DNA of 10,298 nucleotides, taken from NCBI GenBank assembly GCA_020628755.1, contig JAHDEQ010000011.1, positions 14,301-24,598 of the forward strand. The letters are read 5' to 3'. The translations under genes and the position numbers were made by a program. Within the stretch, counting starts at the first letter, position 1; every line of letters starts with the position of its first letter. The notes below the pieces were generated by a model that was given only the letters and a program-made list of their open reading frames with translations, ran no database searches and was not told the origin of the DNA. This document shows, piece after piece, positions 1-8,200 of this stretch. Origin of the DNA: Saprospiraceae bacterium. Its GTDB lineage: Bacteria > Bacteroidota > Bacteroidia > Chitinophagales > Saprospiraceae.

Positions 1-1
1 T

Positions 2-265
2 TTAGCGCATAATGGTGATATAGCCACTTACGGCATCACCTGAATTTCTATCTTTTGTAAAAATGTAGAAATATGTACCTGCTGGTAAATCAATGCCATC
101 GTAAGTACCTTTCCAATCATTTTTGTAAGCGATGCTTTCGTAAACTTTGTCTCCCCAACGGTTGAAAATCTTGATTTCGTTATCAGGATTTTTGACTGCA
201 CAAGGAATAAAGAAATCATCGTTATAGCCATCGCCATTGGGACTGATAAAGTTTGGAATGTAGCA
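2..265 (-). other. Type B T9SS sorting domain of gene A
   Basis: Residues 1467-1553 match the gliding-motility-associated C-terminal domain (TIGR04131, CHU_C type). They contain CYIPNFISPNGDGYND, then IPC, NEIKIFNRWGDKVYE, WKGTYDG, LPAGTYFYIF and GYITIMR at the extreme end. In this family the domain is recognised by the T9SS outer-membrane machinery. The two Cys at the start are separated by 20 residues, exactly as in gene B. Confidence 0.95.
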
Positions 266-3200
266 ATCGCCCCATTCTTCACGGTCAATAATACGCAGTA
301 CTACATCTGCATCGTCGCAAATGTCGGGACACTGTGTACTACACAATTGATAGGTGAATTGGTCTTCGCCATAAAAGTGATAATCTGGTACATAGGTATA
401 TGTACCATCTGTGTTTTCGTTCAAAGAACCTGATTGAGGTTGTTCTACAACTGTAATCTCCCAACCATCAATAACATTGATGTCAAAAACATCATTGGCA
501 TCAAGATTTTCGACCATTTGGTTTTCACCAAACATGACTTCCACTTCGTCTGTTACTGCGCCAATGTGATCTTGATCTATGATGGTAACATCTTGTGCAT
601 TAGAAACTTGTGATTCGCAGCCATCAACTGTAACGGCAAGGGTATAAATACCTTCCATATCGTTGGTTACATCATCTACAAATAAGGTTGGGATAGTAGT
701 TTGAGCGACTAAAGTGTTGTTTGAACCGTTGTTGAAATACCATTGATAATTGACTTCTTCGCCTGTGTATGCATTTGTATTTAATTCTAATAAATCTTCA
801 TCGCACAAAACATCTTGTGTTACATCAATCAAAGGTGTTTCAGGCATTGGTTTTACATCTATATGTAAGGAAACTGGCTCTGATTGGCAACCCTTATCGG
901 TCGTTAAAAGAAGTGTGTAAGGCCCTTCATTGGTTAAGTTTACACTTGGAATAAATACATCAAAATTGCCAGCTAAAGTGCTTGCCATATCTGTATAAAC
1001 AAAGCCATTTGGCCCTGTCCATTGGTAAAACATTTCGTCAATACCTGGAATATTAGTTTGAATATTAGTAGCTCCAAGCAATAATTCATCGCCTTCGCAA
1101 TAAACGCCTTGGCCAATCATATCGGCAATGACAGGAGTTGTCATTTCCCAACAATTGTACTCCAATACGTCTAGGGTAGTATCGCCATCCGTATCAGGAC
1201 AAGGTGCGCCACCTGCACACTCTTCATTGTCAGGAATGCCGTCATCATCAGAATCAGTATCGTGCCAATCGGGTGTGCCGTCATCGTCTGTATCGGGACA
1301 AACTAGGCCCATAGGACATTCATCTTGATCATTGATATTGTCATTGTCAGAATCTATATCTTGGAAGTCAGGTGTGCCATCCTCATCAAAATCTATTGGG
1401 TCAGAGGTTGTCATAACAGGATTGCCAGCGCCATCGGTGATGGCTTGGCCACTGCCATTGACTGTTGGTGTACCTGTGCCAATAATTCCATCGTTGTCAG
1501 GATCAGGATTGCCTGCTTCGTGAACATCTGTCAAACCATCGTCGTCACTATCTAAATCTAAATAATCAGGTTCGCCTGTTCCGTCAGTATTGGGTGGATT
1601 GGATGTAGTTGTGAGTGGATTGCCTTCGGCATCGGTAATTGCTTGACCATTGTCATTGACTGTTGGTGTACCTGTGCCAATAATTCCGTCGTTGTCAGGG
1701 TCGATTGCACCGCCTTCTACTACATCGTTGATACCATCATTGTCGGAATCCAAATCGTGCCAGTTTGGAATACCATCCATATCGGAATCAGGTAAGATAG
1801 AAGTCGTCATAAGTGGATTGCCATCGGCATCGGTAGTTGCTAAACCATCTTGGTCAACTGTTGGCATGCCAGTGCCAACAATTCCGTCGTTATCAGGGTC
1901 GGGATTGCCTCCTTCTGTAACATCATTGATACCATCGTTATCAGAATCCAAATCATGCCAATCAGGAATACCGTCTCCGTCTTGGTCAAGTGGTTTTGAA
2001 GTAGCCGATACTGGTGTTCCATCGGCATCATTAGTTGCAACTCCATTAGCGTCCACCATTGGCATACCCATGCCAATGATACCATCGTTATCAGGGTCAG
2101 TTGCACCGCCTTCTACTACATCATTTATAGCATCATTATCTGAATCTAAATCGTGCCAGTCAGGAATACCGTCCATATCATAGTCTTGTGGACGAGAAGT
2201 TGGCATTAAGGTATTGCCCATTGTATCGGTTGTTGCCAAACCATTGGTGTCAACTGTTGGCATCCCCATACCAATCATACCATCATTGTCAAGGTCAATA
2301 TTTCCACCTTCTACAACATCGTGTATTCCATCATTATCTGAATCTAAATCGTGCCAGTCAGGAATACCATCCATATCATGATCTTGTGGCAATGGAATTG
2401 GCATTGCTGTGTCAACAGGGTCGAGAATCGTTGAAACCAAGCCTGTTTCACCAACGGTAGGTATATTGCCAGCACCATCATCTATGCGTCCATCGTTGTT
2501 GGTATCATATTGTCCAAATCCAGCTTCGGTTACATCATTGATACCATCATTGTCAGAATCAAGGTCGTCATGATCTGGAATACCATCATTATCGAAATCG
2601 AATCGTGTATAGGTTGGTTGTGCTGCAAAATCGTTAGCATCCGTAGCAATAGCATTGAAAAAGCCATTGGTACCAAAATCTGCTGGCATTCCATCAATCA
2701 CACCATTGCCATCAGCATCGGCTTGTGCGTGTCCTGCTTCAACCAAATCAGTAATGCCATCATTGTCAGAATCAACATCTAAATGATCTGGAACGTTATC
2801 GCCATCCATATCATAAATAGCTGGAACTTGGTCACAAGCTCCGTCATTGTTCGTATCTATACAATCGTTTAGGTCAGCATCTAAATAATTTAAAATTCTA
2901 TCGCCATCGTCATCAACGGAAGGGTCAAATCCACCTGGCAAACAGGCAAATGTGCCTGTTGGATTGCAATATTCTAAGGCATCTAAAATACCATCGTTGT
3001 CGTCGTCAATATCAAATAAATCAACTACTCCATCACCGTCAGAATCTTTATCGGGAGCAATAGTACAATCTTGTGCTATTGCAATTTCGAGCATTCCTAC
3101 TCCCACACTGTTATAAGGGACATAGGTCCAATAATCAAGCATTAAGTCATTTCCCCAATTGGATGAATAGGTATAAGCATCTGTAGTTGCTTTGGCATCG

Positions 3201-4663
3201 CCTGCTGTGCCTCCACCACTTACACCCATCGGGTCAAATTGAGAGTGGTCAAAATAGTAGTCTTGGATAGGTGCATCGGGGCCATTGATTCGAGTAATGG
3301 TGATACCTCCACCATTGTTTTCGACATCGCCAAAAAGAATGTGCGTTTCTCCGTTTCGGATAGAAATATCGTAGTTGAATACTAAACTCAATATTTCGGG
3401 AATAGCCATGTCTGTACCATCTTTTCCATCCCAATAGATAGAATCCATCCCAGGATTGACTTGCTTGTAAATTATTCGGTCTGTCGCATCTAAATAGTCT
3501 CCGTCATTGTTGAGATCAAGTGCCAATCGTGCATTACCTCCAGCATTGGTATTGAGGTAAACATAAGCACCACCTTCGCTATTCATTGTATTTTCTTGAC
3601 AAGGATCGCCCTCAGTAGTTACTCCTACAAAGGAAACATCAGAAATGACAGCCTCTTCGGTTAATGGTTCTGAAAACAACCAAGTTTCATGCGTAACCAT
3701 ATTGATAATATCGGTTACTACAGCACTAGCTGGCAAATCTGGATTTGGAATATTGAAAAATACTTTATTGTTGATGAACGAACCCAAATCTTGAGCCATT
3801 GGGTCGTAAAGGTATAAATCGCCTGGTGTCCAAGTTGACGGGTCAGTATCGGTTGTTAGAGTAGTACGATCAATAGAACGGTATAAGGGAGTCGTCTGCC
3901 CGTTTACAACTCCTGTTGAGTTGGAAAAAATTGGAAATCCATAAGGGTCTATATCATTACAATCTACCTGATATTGTATGCCTTGTTTAGTTAACACATA
4001 ATAAGTAGGCGAAGTAAAATTGCCATTTTGGCTAACCATAGATGCAAACTTATTGGCATATACTCGTCCTTCGAGCATTTTACCATCTTCGTTAGCAGCA
4101 GCATCTTTAGAGACCGTAATATCCCAAGCTAATATAGTACGTTGAATGGTGGGTTGGTCGGTCATTCTGTCCCAAGGAGCATCGTTAGCTAAGTTGGCAA
4201 AAGTACCTCCATTATAAGTTGGAAATTCAAACATAATCGTCCAGACTCCTGCTTCGCTTGCTCCAACATTAACGACCCCAGGTTCGTAACCTGTACCCAT
4301 AGTAGTACCTCCTCCTGTAGGGCCTCCTTTTTCTTCCACATCGTTATTGATGATAGCAAGACCCGCTGTTGCCCCTGTATCGTCAAAGACGGTGTGGACT
4401 GTACCATCAGGTCGGTAAACCGTGATAAAACCTCCTGTGATACCCACATGACTCGCTCCTACATTGATAAATTCCCCCTCATTAGCATAAACTTTTAATT
4501 GGTGAGTCTCTTGTGGCCAAAGAAATAGCCTGAGACCTGGGTAGTTGATAAAATCAACTGACCCTTCTCCTTTCATTGCGGCTGGAAGCATGAAAAGAAG
4601 CAAACCAAAGAACAAAATTCTACTTGTAATTTGATTTAAAAGTAACATTCTTACATCTTTCAT
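2..4663 (-). CDS. Giant T9SS-exported TSP3-repeat surface protein (gene A), complete
   Basis: A 1553-residue protein, probably a cell-surface or secreted calcium-binding adhesin or structural protein; no catalytic motif is seen. Order of parts: signal peptide at about 1-29; unrecognised region 34-535, with an EF-hand-like loop DLNNDGDYLDATD (383-395) and a WDGKDGTD motif (411-418); Asp-rich TSP3-like repeats 536-1163; two Ig-like modules 1166-1271 and 1272-1363, each with a Cys near its start and end; a cadherin-like module 1364-1460 with FTYQLC; and a type B T9SS sorting domain 1467-1553 (PNGDGYND, IKIFNRWGDKVY, LPAGTYFY). The ATG at 4663 is chosen because it gives a signal peptide; Met6 is possible. 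No Shine-Dalgarno is present, only an A-rich leader, as is usual in Bacteroidota. It lies downstream of gene B in the same direction, separated by a probable terminator. Reading frame and sorting domain are secure; the adhesin role is inferred. Confidence 0.93.
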   Translation of the reverse strand: MKDVRMLLLNQITSRILFFGLLLFMLPAAMKGEGSVDFINYPGLRLFLWPQETHQLKVYANEGEFINVGASHVGITGGFITVYRPDGTVHTVFDDTGATAGLAIINNDVEEKGGPTGGGTTMGTGYEPGVVNVGASEAGVWTIMFEFPTYNGGTFANLANDAPWDRMTDQPTIQRTILAWDITVSKDAAANEDGKMLEGRVYANKFASMVSQNGNFTSPTYYVLTKQGIQYQVDCNDIDPYGFPIFSNSTGVVNGQTTPLYRSIDRTTLTTDTDPSTWTPGDLYLYDPMAQDLGSFINNKVFFNIPNPDLPASAVVTDIINMVTHETWLFSEPLTEEAVISDVSFVGVTTEGDPCQENTMNSEGGAYVYLNTNAGGNARLALDLNNDGDYLDATDRIIYKQVNPGMDSIYWDGKDGTDMAIPEILSLVFNYDISIRNGETHILFGDVENNGGGITITRINGPDAPIQDYYFDHSQFDPMGVSGGGTAGDAKATTDAYTYSSNWGNDLMLDYWTYVPYNSVGVGMLEIAIAQDCTIAPDKDSDGDGVVDLFDIDDDNDGILDALEYCNPTGTFACLPGGFDPSVDDDGDRILNYLDADLNDCIDTNNDGACDQVPAIYDMDGDNVPDHLDVDSDNDGITDLVEAGHAQADADGNGVIDGMPADFGTNGFFNAIATDANDFAAQPTYTRFDFDNDGIPDHDDLDSDNDGINDVTEAGFGQYDTNNDGRIDDGAGNIPTVGETGLVSTILDPVDTAMPIPLPQDHDMDGIPDWHDLDSDNDGIHDVVEGGNIDLDNDGMIGMGMPTVDTNGLATTDTMGNTLMPTSRPQDYDMDGIPDWHDLDSDNDAINDVVEGGATDPDNDGIIGMGMPMVDANGVATNDADGTPVSATSKPLDQDGDGIPDWHDLDSDNDGINDVTEGGNPDPDNDGIVGTGMPTVDQDGLATTDADGNPLMTTSILPDSDMDGIPNWHDLDSDNDGINDVVEGGAIDPDNDGIIGTGTPTVNDNGQAITDAEGNPLTTTSNPPNTDGTGEPDYLDLDSDDDGLTDVHEAGNPDPDNDGIIGTGTPTVNGSGQAITDGAGNPVMTTSDPIDFDEDGTPDFQDIDSDNDNINDQDECPMGLVCPDTDDDGTPDWHDTDSDDDGIPDNEECAGGAPCPDTDGDTTLDVLEYNCWEMTTPVIADMIGQGVYCEGDELLLGATNIQTNIPGIDEMFYQWTGPNGFVYTDMASTLAGNFDVFIPSVNLTNEGPYTLLLTTDKGCQSEPVSLHIDVKPMPETPLIDVTQDVLCDEDLLELNTNAYTGEEVNYQWYFNNGSNNTLVAQTTIPTLFVDDVTNDMEGIYTLAVTVDGCESQVSNAQDVTIIDQDHIGAVTDEVEVMFGENQMVENLDANDVFDINVIDGWEITVVEQPQSGSLNENTDGTYTYVPDYHFYGEDQFTYQLCSTQCPDICDDADVVLRIIDREEWGDCYIPNFISPNGDGYNDDFFIPCAVKNPDNEIKIFNRWGDKVYESIAYKNDWKGTYDGIDLPAGTYFYIFTKDRNSGDAVSGYITIMR
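284..574 (-). other. Cadherin-like module of gene A
   Basis: Residues 1364-1460 contain ENLDANDVFD, the GSLNENTDGTYTYVP strand pair, then FYGEDQFTYQLC, three further Cys (1445, 1449 and neighbours) and a terminal DVVLRI strand. This matches the cadherin-like / bacterial Ig-like module often found just before type B sorting domains. Gene B has the same module at the same place. Whether it binds calcium cannot be read from the sequence. Confidence 0.7.
575..1168 (-). other. Two Ig-like modules of gene A
   Basis: Residues 1166-1271 and 1272-1363 each open with a Cys-acidic motif (YCEGDELLL and LCDEDLLEL), have a central aromatic core (FYQWTGPNG and NYQWYFNNG), and end with EGxYTLxxxxxxGC before a final strand. 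This is the Ig-like/PKD-like arrangement common in Bacteroidota T9SS cargo. The first and last Cys of each module probably pair. The exact family (Ig versus PKD) is uncertain. Confidence 0.75.
1175..1372 (-). repeat. Two tandem 99-bp (33-residue) TSP3-like units of gene A
   Basis: Residues 1098-1130 and 1131-1163 are two 33-residue units with the pattern PDxxDxDSDxD, a short spacer, then ECxxxxxCPDTD. Each carries a C-x5-C pair (CPMGLVC and CAGGAPC), likely a disulfide next to the calcium loop as in classical TSP3 repeats. They are half the length of the preceding 66-residue units and resemble the 33-residue units of gene B. Confidence 0.9.
1373..2362 (-). repeat. Five tandem 198-bp (66-residue) TSP3-like units of gene A
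   Basis: Residues 768-1097 divide without remainder into five 66-residue units, starting at Pro768, 834, 900, 966 and 1032. The core is PDWHDLDSDNDGINDVVEGG followed by DPDNDGIIGTGTPTV and a linker with DADGNPL and TTS. Each unit supplies two DxDxDG-type calcium loops. Unit starts on the minus strand are 2362, 2164, 1966, 1768 and 1570. The fifth unit is the most diverged (YLDLDSDDDGLTDVHEAG). There are no indels between units. Confidence 0.93.
2363..3058 (-). repeat. Diverged TSP3-like repeats of gene A
   Basis: Residues 536-767 hold Asp-rich calcium-binding loops such as DKDSDGDGVVD, DIDDDNDGILD and DVDSDNDGITD. They start irregularly, then form two recognisable long units of 71 and 72 residues (starting at Pro625 and Pro696). 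These are longer than, and diverged from, the uniform 66-residue units that follow. A Cys pair (566 and 574) and further Cys at 601 and 610 may form disulfides, as is common in TSP3 families. Confidence 0.8.
3059..4564 (-). other. Unrecognised N-terminal region of gene A (residues 34-535)
   Basis: This region of about 500 residues carries the only non-repetitive sequence in gene A. It is rich in Gly, Thr and aromatic residues and looks beta-stranded. It contains VGASHVGITGG (68-78), then VNVGASEAGVWTIMFEFP (131-148), suggesting two related strands or a duplicated small domain. An acidic calcium-loop-like segment (383-395) is followed by WDGKDGTD (411-418), a pattern I associate with large Bacteroidota surface proteins. 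I do not recognise a named family. By position it could be the functional head carried by the repeat stalk; that is inference. Confidence 0.55.
4577..4663 (-). other. Signal peptide of gene A
   Basis: Residues 1-29 have a charged start (MKDVR), a later Arg15, then a hydrophobic core ILFFGLLLFMLP and small residues AA before MKGEG. This is a typical Sec signal, as required for proteins that later cross the outer membrane through T9SS. Cleavage after Ala29 is a guess; a site a few residues further on is possible. Confidence 0.8.
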
Positions 4664-4875
4664 GATGTACTAATTTTTTTAAGTTAGTAAATATTTTAGT
4701 GATAAATGATTGTTAGCTCTTTCTAAGTTGGCGAAGCAATTTTATGGGATTTTTTCTTGAGTAGGTGGTGTCTGTAGGTTGGATAAAAAATAATATCCTT
4801 TTATAGTTTTTGAGCGTTTAGCAAGTTGCTTTCATTAAAGCCAATCAAATATCAATCCAAAATATTCACTATATC

Positions 4876-4905
4876 AATATTTATATAAAATTGATTATAA
4901 ATATT
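4876..4905. repeat. AT-only inverted repeat in the intergenic gap
   Basis: AATATTTATA at 4876-4885 and TATAAATATT at 4896-4905 are perfect inverted copies of 10 bases around a 10-base spacer. The stem is pure A-T, so an RNA hairpin would be weak. It may be a protein-binding site upstream of gene A or simply a product of high AT content. The function is unknown. Confidence 0.5.
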
Positions 4906-4930
4906 TTACAAATTATTTTAATACAAATAT

Positions 4931-4980
4931 AATTTCATCTGTACAAACTAAATTTTGTTATAGTTCGTACAGATGAATTT
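4931..4980 (-). terminator. Hairpin terminator after gene B
   Basis: The arms 4980-4961 and 4950-4931 (minus-strand order) form a 20-position stem with 18 Watson-Crick pairs, one G-U wobble and one A-A mismatch around a 10-base loop. The stem starts 8 bases after the stop codon of gene B. A T-rich but not pure T tract (ATATTTGTATT) follows. The wobble is a G-U pair only in minus-strand RNA and would be a C-A mismatch in plus-strand RNA, which supports a role in the gene B transcript. Confidence 0.75.
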
Positions 4981-4988
4981 GTATATTA

Positions 4989-5252
4989 TTATCTATAAAT
5001 GGTAATATATCCTTGCATGGTTTCTTCTCCATCTTTTTGTTTCTTAAAGATGTAGAAATAAGTACCCGAAGGAAGAAGCGTACTATTGTAAAAGCCTTCC
5101 CAATCATTGGTATAGCCTTCGGCTTCATATACTTTGTCTCCCCAACGATTGAAAATCTTGATTTCGTTGTTAGGAAAACTCGTAACACAAGGTATCGTTA
5201 ATGCATCGTTGAAGCCGTCATTGTTGGGTGTAATAATATTAGGTACAAAACA
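4989..5252 (-). other. Type B T9SS sorting domain of gene B
   Basis: Visible residues 1683-1769 contain CFVPNIITPNNDGFND, IPC, NEIKIFNRWGDKVYE, a WEGFY strand, LPSGTYFYIF and GYITIYR at the end. This is the same TIGR04131 / CHU_C type domain as in gene A, and both should use the same T9SS. It carries seven of the twelve Lys/Arg residues visible in gene B. Confidence 0.95.
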
Positions 5253-8200
5253 ATCGGTAATTTCCTCGGCCTGTACCTCAATGACAACAAAGGCTTCTTG
5301 ACAATCGCCACAACTTTCGTTGCAGAGGATATACGTAAATTGGTCTGTTCCGCTAAAGGCTTGGTTGGGTACATAGCTTACCTCTCCTGCTGCGTTGATA
5401 GTAGCTTGTCCGCTACTAGGTTCATCGGCAATATTGACTGACCAATTAGCATCTGTATCAAACTCGTCATTAGACAATACATTGAAGTTGGTCAAAGCTT
5501 GGCCGTATTCTGTTACAAAAACATCGTCGTTTGTATTAACTCCTTCTTCTACAACAACTGTAAGTGTATCAAAGGAGTAATTGCTACAATTTTCGTGTGA
5601 TAAGACCCAAACCAATTGGTTTTGGCCCATTGACAAACCTGAAATTGTTGTGATAGGATTGTCGGCATCGAGAATATTAATACCGTCGGTTAATGCAATC
5701 CACTCTCCTTCGCTTACTTGAGGTTCGACTGCTTCAATGATGATTTCGTCATTGATACAAGTCACCATTTGGTTGTCCATAACAAATGCACCCTCATCAG
5801 GAGTTTCTGAAATATTGATTACGAGTGATGTCTCGCTAAAGTCTTGACAATCATCTTGTGTAAGTGTCCAAGTAAATACGTAGAAACCTTCTCCTAATGA
5901 ACTCACCTCCGTGACTGCTGCGTTTGCATCAGCTATCACCGCTACAGATGGCCCAACTGTTTGTGTCCAAGTACCTGTAGCGAGTTGTGGTGTAGCCGCT
6001 TCGAGCATGGTTGCCATTGATAGGTCATCTAAACAAAGATTGAGTTCATTATCTATCAATAAAGTTGCTTCATCAACTGTTGGATTATAAGTAATAATTA
6101 CAGTATCTTCTGAATAGTTATCGCAATTTCCATTGGACAAAGACCATGTAAATACATTGTCTCCTTCTTGCAAATCCGTTACCATTGTATTGGCTTGGTT
6201 GGCATTGGCTATAGTAGCACCTGATTGTGTCGTCCATTGCCCTGTTCCTACTGTTGGAAAGTCGGCATTGAGCTGAAACTCCGTTGCAGCACATAGACTT
6301 TGGTCGCTTCCTGCTTGGGCAACTTCATCTGTAGCATAATATGTAATAACTACTTCATCGCTTGCATAGTTGGTACAACCTCCATTTGATAATGTCCAAA
6401 CAAATACGTTCTCTCCTTCTTGTAAATCTGTTACCATCGTATTGGCTTCGGTTGGATTGGAAATTGTTGCACCCGAAACCGAAGTCCACACACCTGCACC
6501 TTGAGTAGCAGGTGTAGCAGCCAGTTGAATAGTACTGTTGCCACATTCTGTCATATCATTTCCAGCAATAGCTGCTTCGGTTGGAGTATTCAAAGCAACA
6601 ACTACTGTATCCGTTGCATAATTGGAACAACTTCCTACAGATAATGACCATACAAATATATTATCCCCTGGTACAAGGTTTTCAGCCATAGCTGTAGGCA
6701 TATTTGGATTGGCAATAGTTGCACCAGTAAGCGATGTCCATTGTCCTGCCCCTACAGTTGGGCTTATTGCTGCAAGCTGGTAGGAATCTTCATCACAAGC
6801 AAGGGCAACATCGGCACCTGCATCTGCTAATTCATCAGGAATACTCAATGAAATCGTAACAGAATCAACCTGATAGCCTTCGCAAGCACCATTGCTTAGT
6901 GACCATACAAATGTATTGTCCCCTTCTTGCAAATCAACTACTAGAGTACTTGCTTCGGATGGATTGATAATGGTTGCACCCGAAACGGATGTCCATTGTC
7001 CTGTACCAATTGAAATTGGTGCTGCATTGAGTACATACATTTCTTCGCCACAGATAGCCTCGTCAAGTCCTGCAAATGCTCCTTGGTCAGGTATGCTGCT
7101 TACTGCTATTTCGATAGGTTCAAAATCATTGGTAATACAACCATCCATATCAACAAGTACATGGTAAGTACCTGCATCGCCTGTTGTAACTTGTGGAATC
7201 AACAAAGATGGATTGGCTGTTATCGTAATAAAAGTTTGGTCTCCTTCCATATCAATGAAATACCATTGATAATTGATATAATCTGTGGGATTGTACTCTA
7301 TGTCATTGGTGATTGTCAAGACGATATCATCGTCTTGGCATACAGATTGAGAAGCAGCTACGATAGTTGCATTTGCAATTTCTTCGTTTACTCTTACCAA
7401 AGTAGTTTGAGAAGTCAAAGGTTCGCAATCAATGTCCAATTCGTGTGTCAAATCTACCGTTGCATAATAGTCTCCTTCATCGGCTTTTGTAACATTTTGA
7501 AGGGTATATTTGAAGCTACCCGTTTGGTTGGGTAACACATTGTTACTTGGTCCATACCATGTATAAAATGCTTCGGGATATTCTTGAGCTCTCAATTCAA
7601 CATCGGAGCCTGCACAGGCTGCTTCAGCCAGTGTAGAGTTGTCAGATGTTGGTTCATCTGATGTATCTATAATACTCAAAGATGTAAGGAGTGATTGTAC
7701 AGTACCACAGTTTTCGGAAACCACTTCTACAAAATAAGCTCCTGCATTTGACATAGTGATGCCATCTAACTCATAAAAAGGTGTAGTGGTTGACTCAAAA
7801 ACCAAACCTTGGTACATCCAATTGTAAGTAACATTGGTATAGTTGGCATTCGGTATTGTAAAGAATACTGTACTTCCTTCGCAAGCAAGGTCAGAAGAAA
7901 GTTCTAACTGTGGCTGTGCCAAATCATTAGCAACCTCAACTTGTATTGCTTCTGTAAAAGAACTACAACCTTGTTCTGTCTCGATAGTCAATTGATAACC
8001 ACCTGTATTGATGGTATTGGCCATACCTAAATTCCATTCAAAATTATCGGTAGCTGCTACCGTTTGGCTGAAGGTAAGCCCCATTGGGTCTTCCCACATA
8101 TACGTAATATTGCCTGAAATATTGCTAGGCGTACTGGCTGTCAAAACGACTTGTTCTTCGGTACAAAATGAAAGCGTTGAAGCCATCATATTGATAACAG

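Larger units (their letters stand above)
4664..4988. other. AT-rich intergenic region between genes B and A
   Basis: This 325-base gap has no credible ORF. Read on the minus strand, it begins with the hairpin after the gene B stop codon. It then runs through about 75 bases that are almost entirely A and T, including a 10-bp inverted repeat. It ends with a more mixed segment (about 4664-4800) leading to the gene A ATG. The promoter and leader of gene A should lie here because the hairpin separates the two genes. I see no convincing promoter, riboswitch or Shine-Dalgarno; the bases just before the ATG are A-rich. Confidence 0.7.

Noticed and set aside
1650..2183. Plus-strand open frame of 177 codons inside the gene A repeats
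   Set aside because: It is an antisense shadow of the Asp/Ser-rich repeats: its own repetitive product simply mirrors the 198-bp unit, and there is no start context or recognisable domain. The other plus-strand frames across both genes are rejected for the same reason.
1373..2362. Possible frameshift or assembly collapse in the repeat array of A
   Set aside because: All five units are in frame and of identical length, and the frame runs into clean downstream domains. A missing or extra whole unit from assembly cannot be excluded, but nothing in the sequence shows one.
4924..4931. TATATTTG on the minus strand, matching the Bacteroidota -7 element TAnnTTTG
   Set aside because: No TTG element lies at the usual upstream spacing, it abuts the terminator hairpin, and it would give a leader of about 260 bases. 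A chance match in AT-rich DNA is more likely.
4958..5188. Same-strand alternative-frame ORF over the sorting domain of B, resembling another at 28-288 in A
   Set aside because: The two look alike (KSRFS.VGETK) only because the nucleotide sequence of the sorting-domain core is conserved. The true frame carries a full conserved domain in both.
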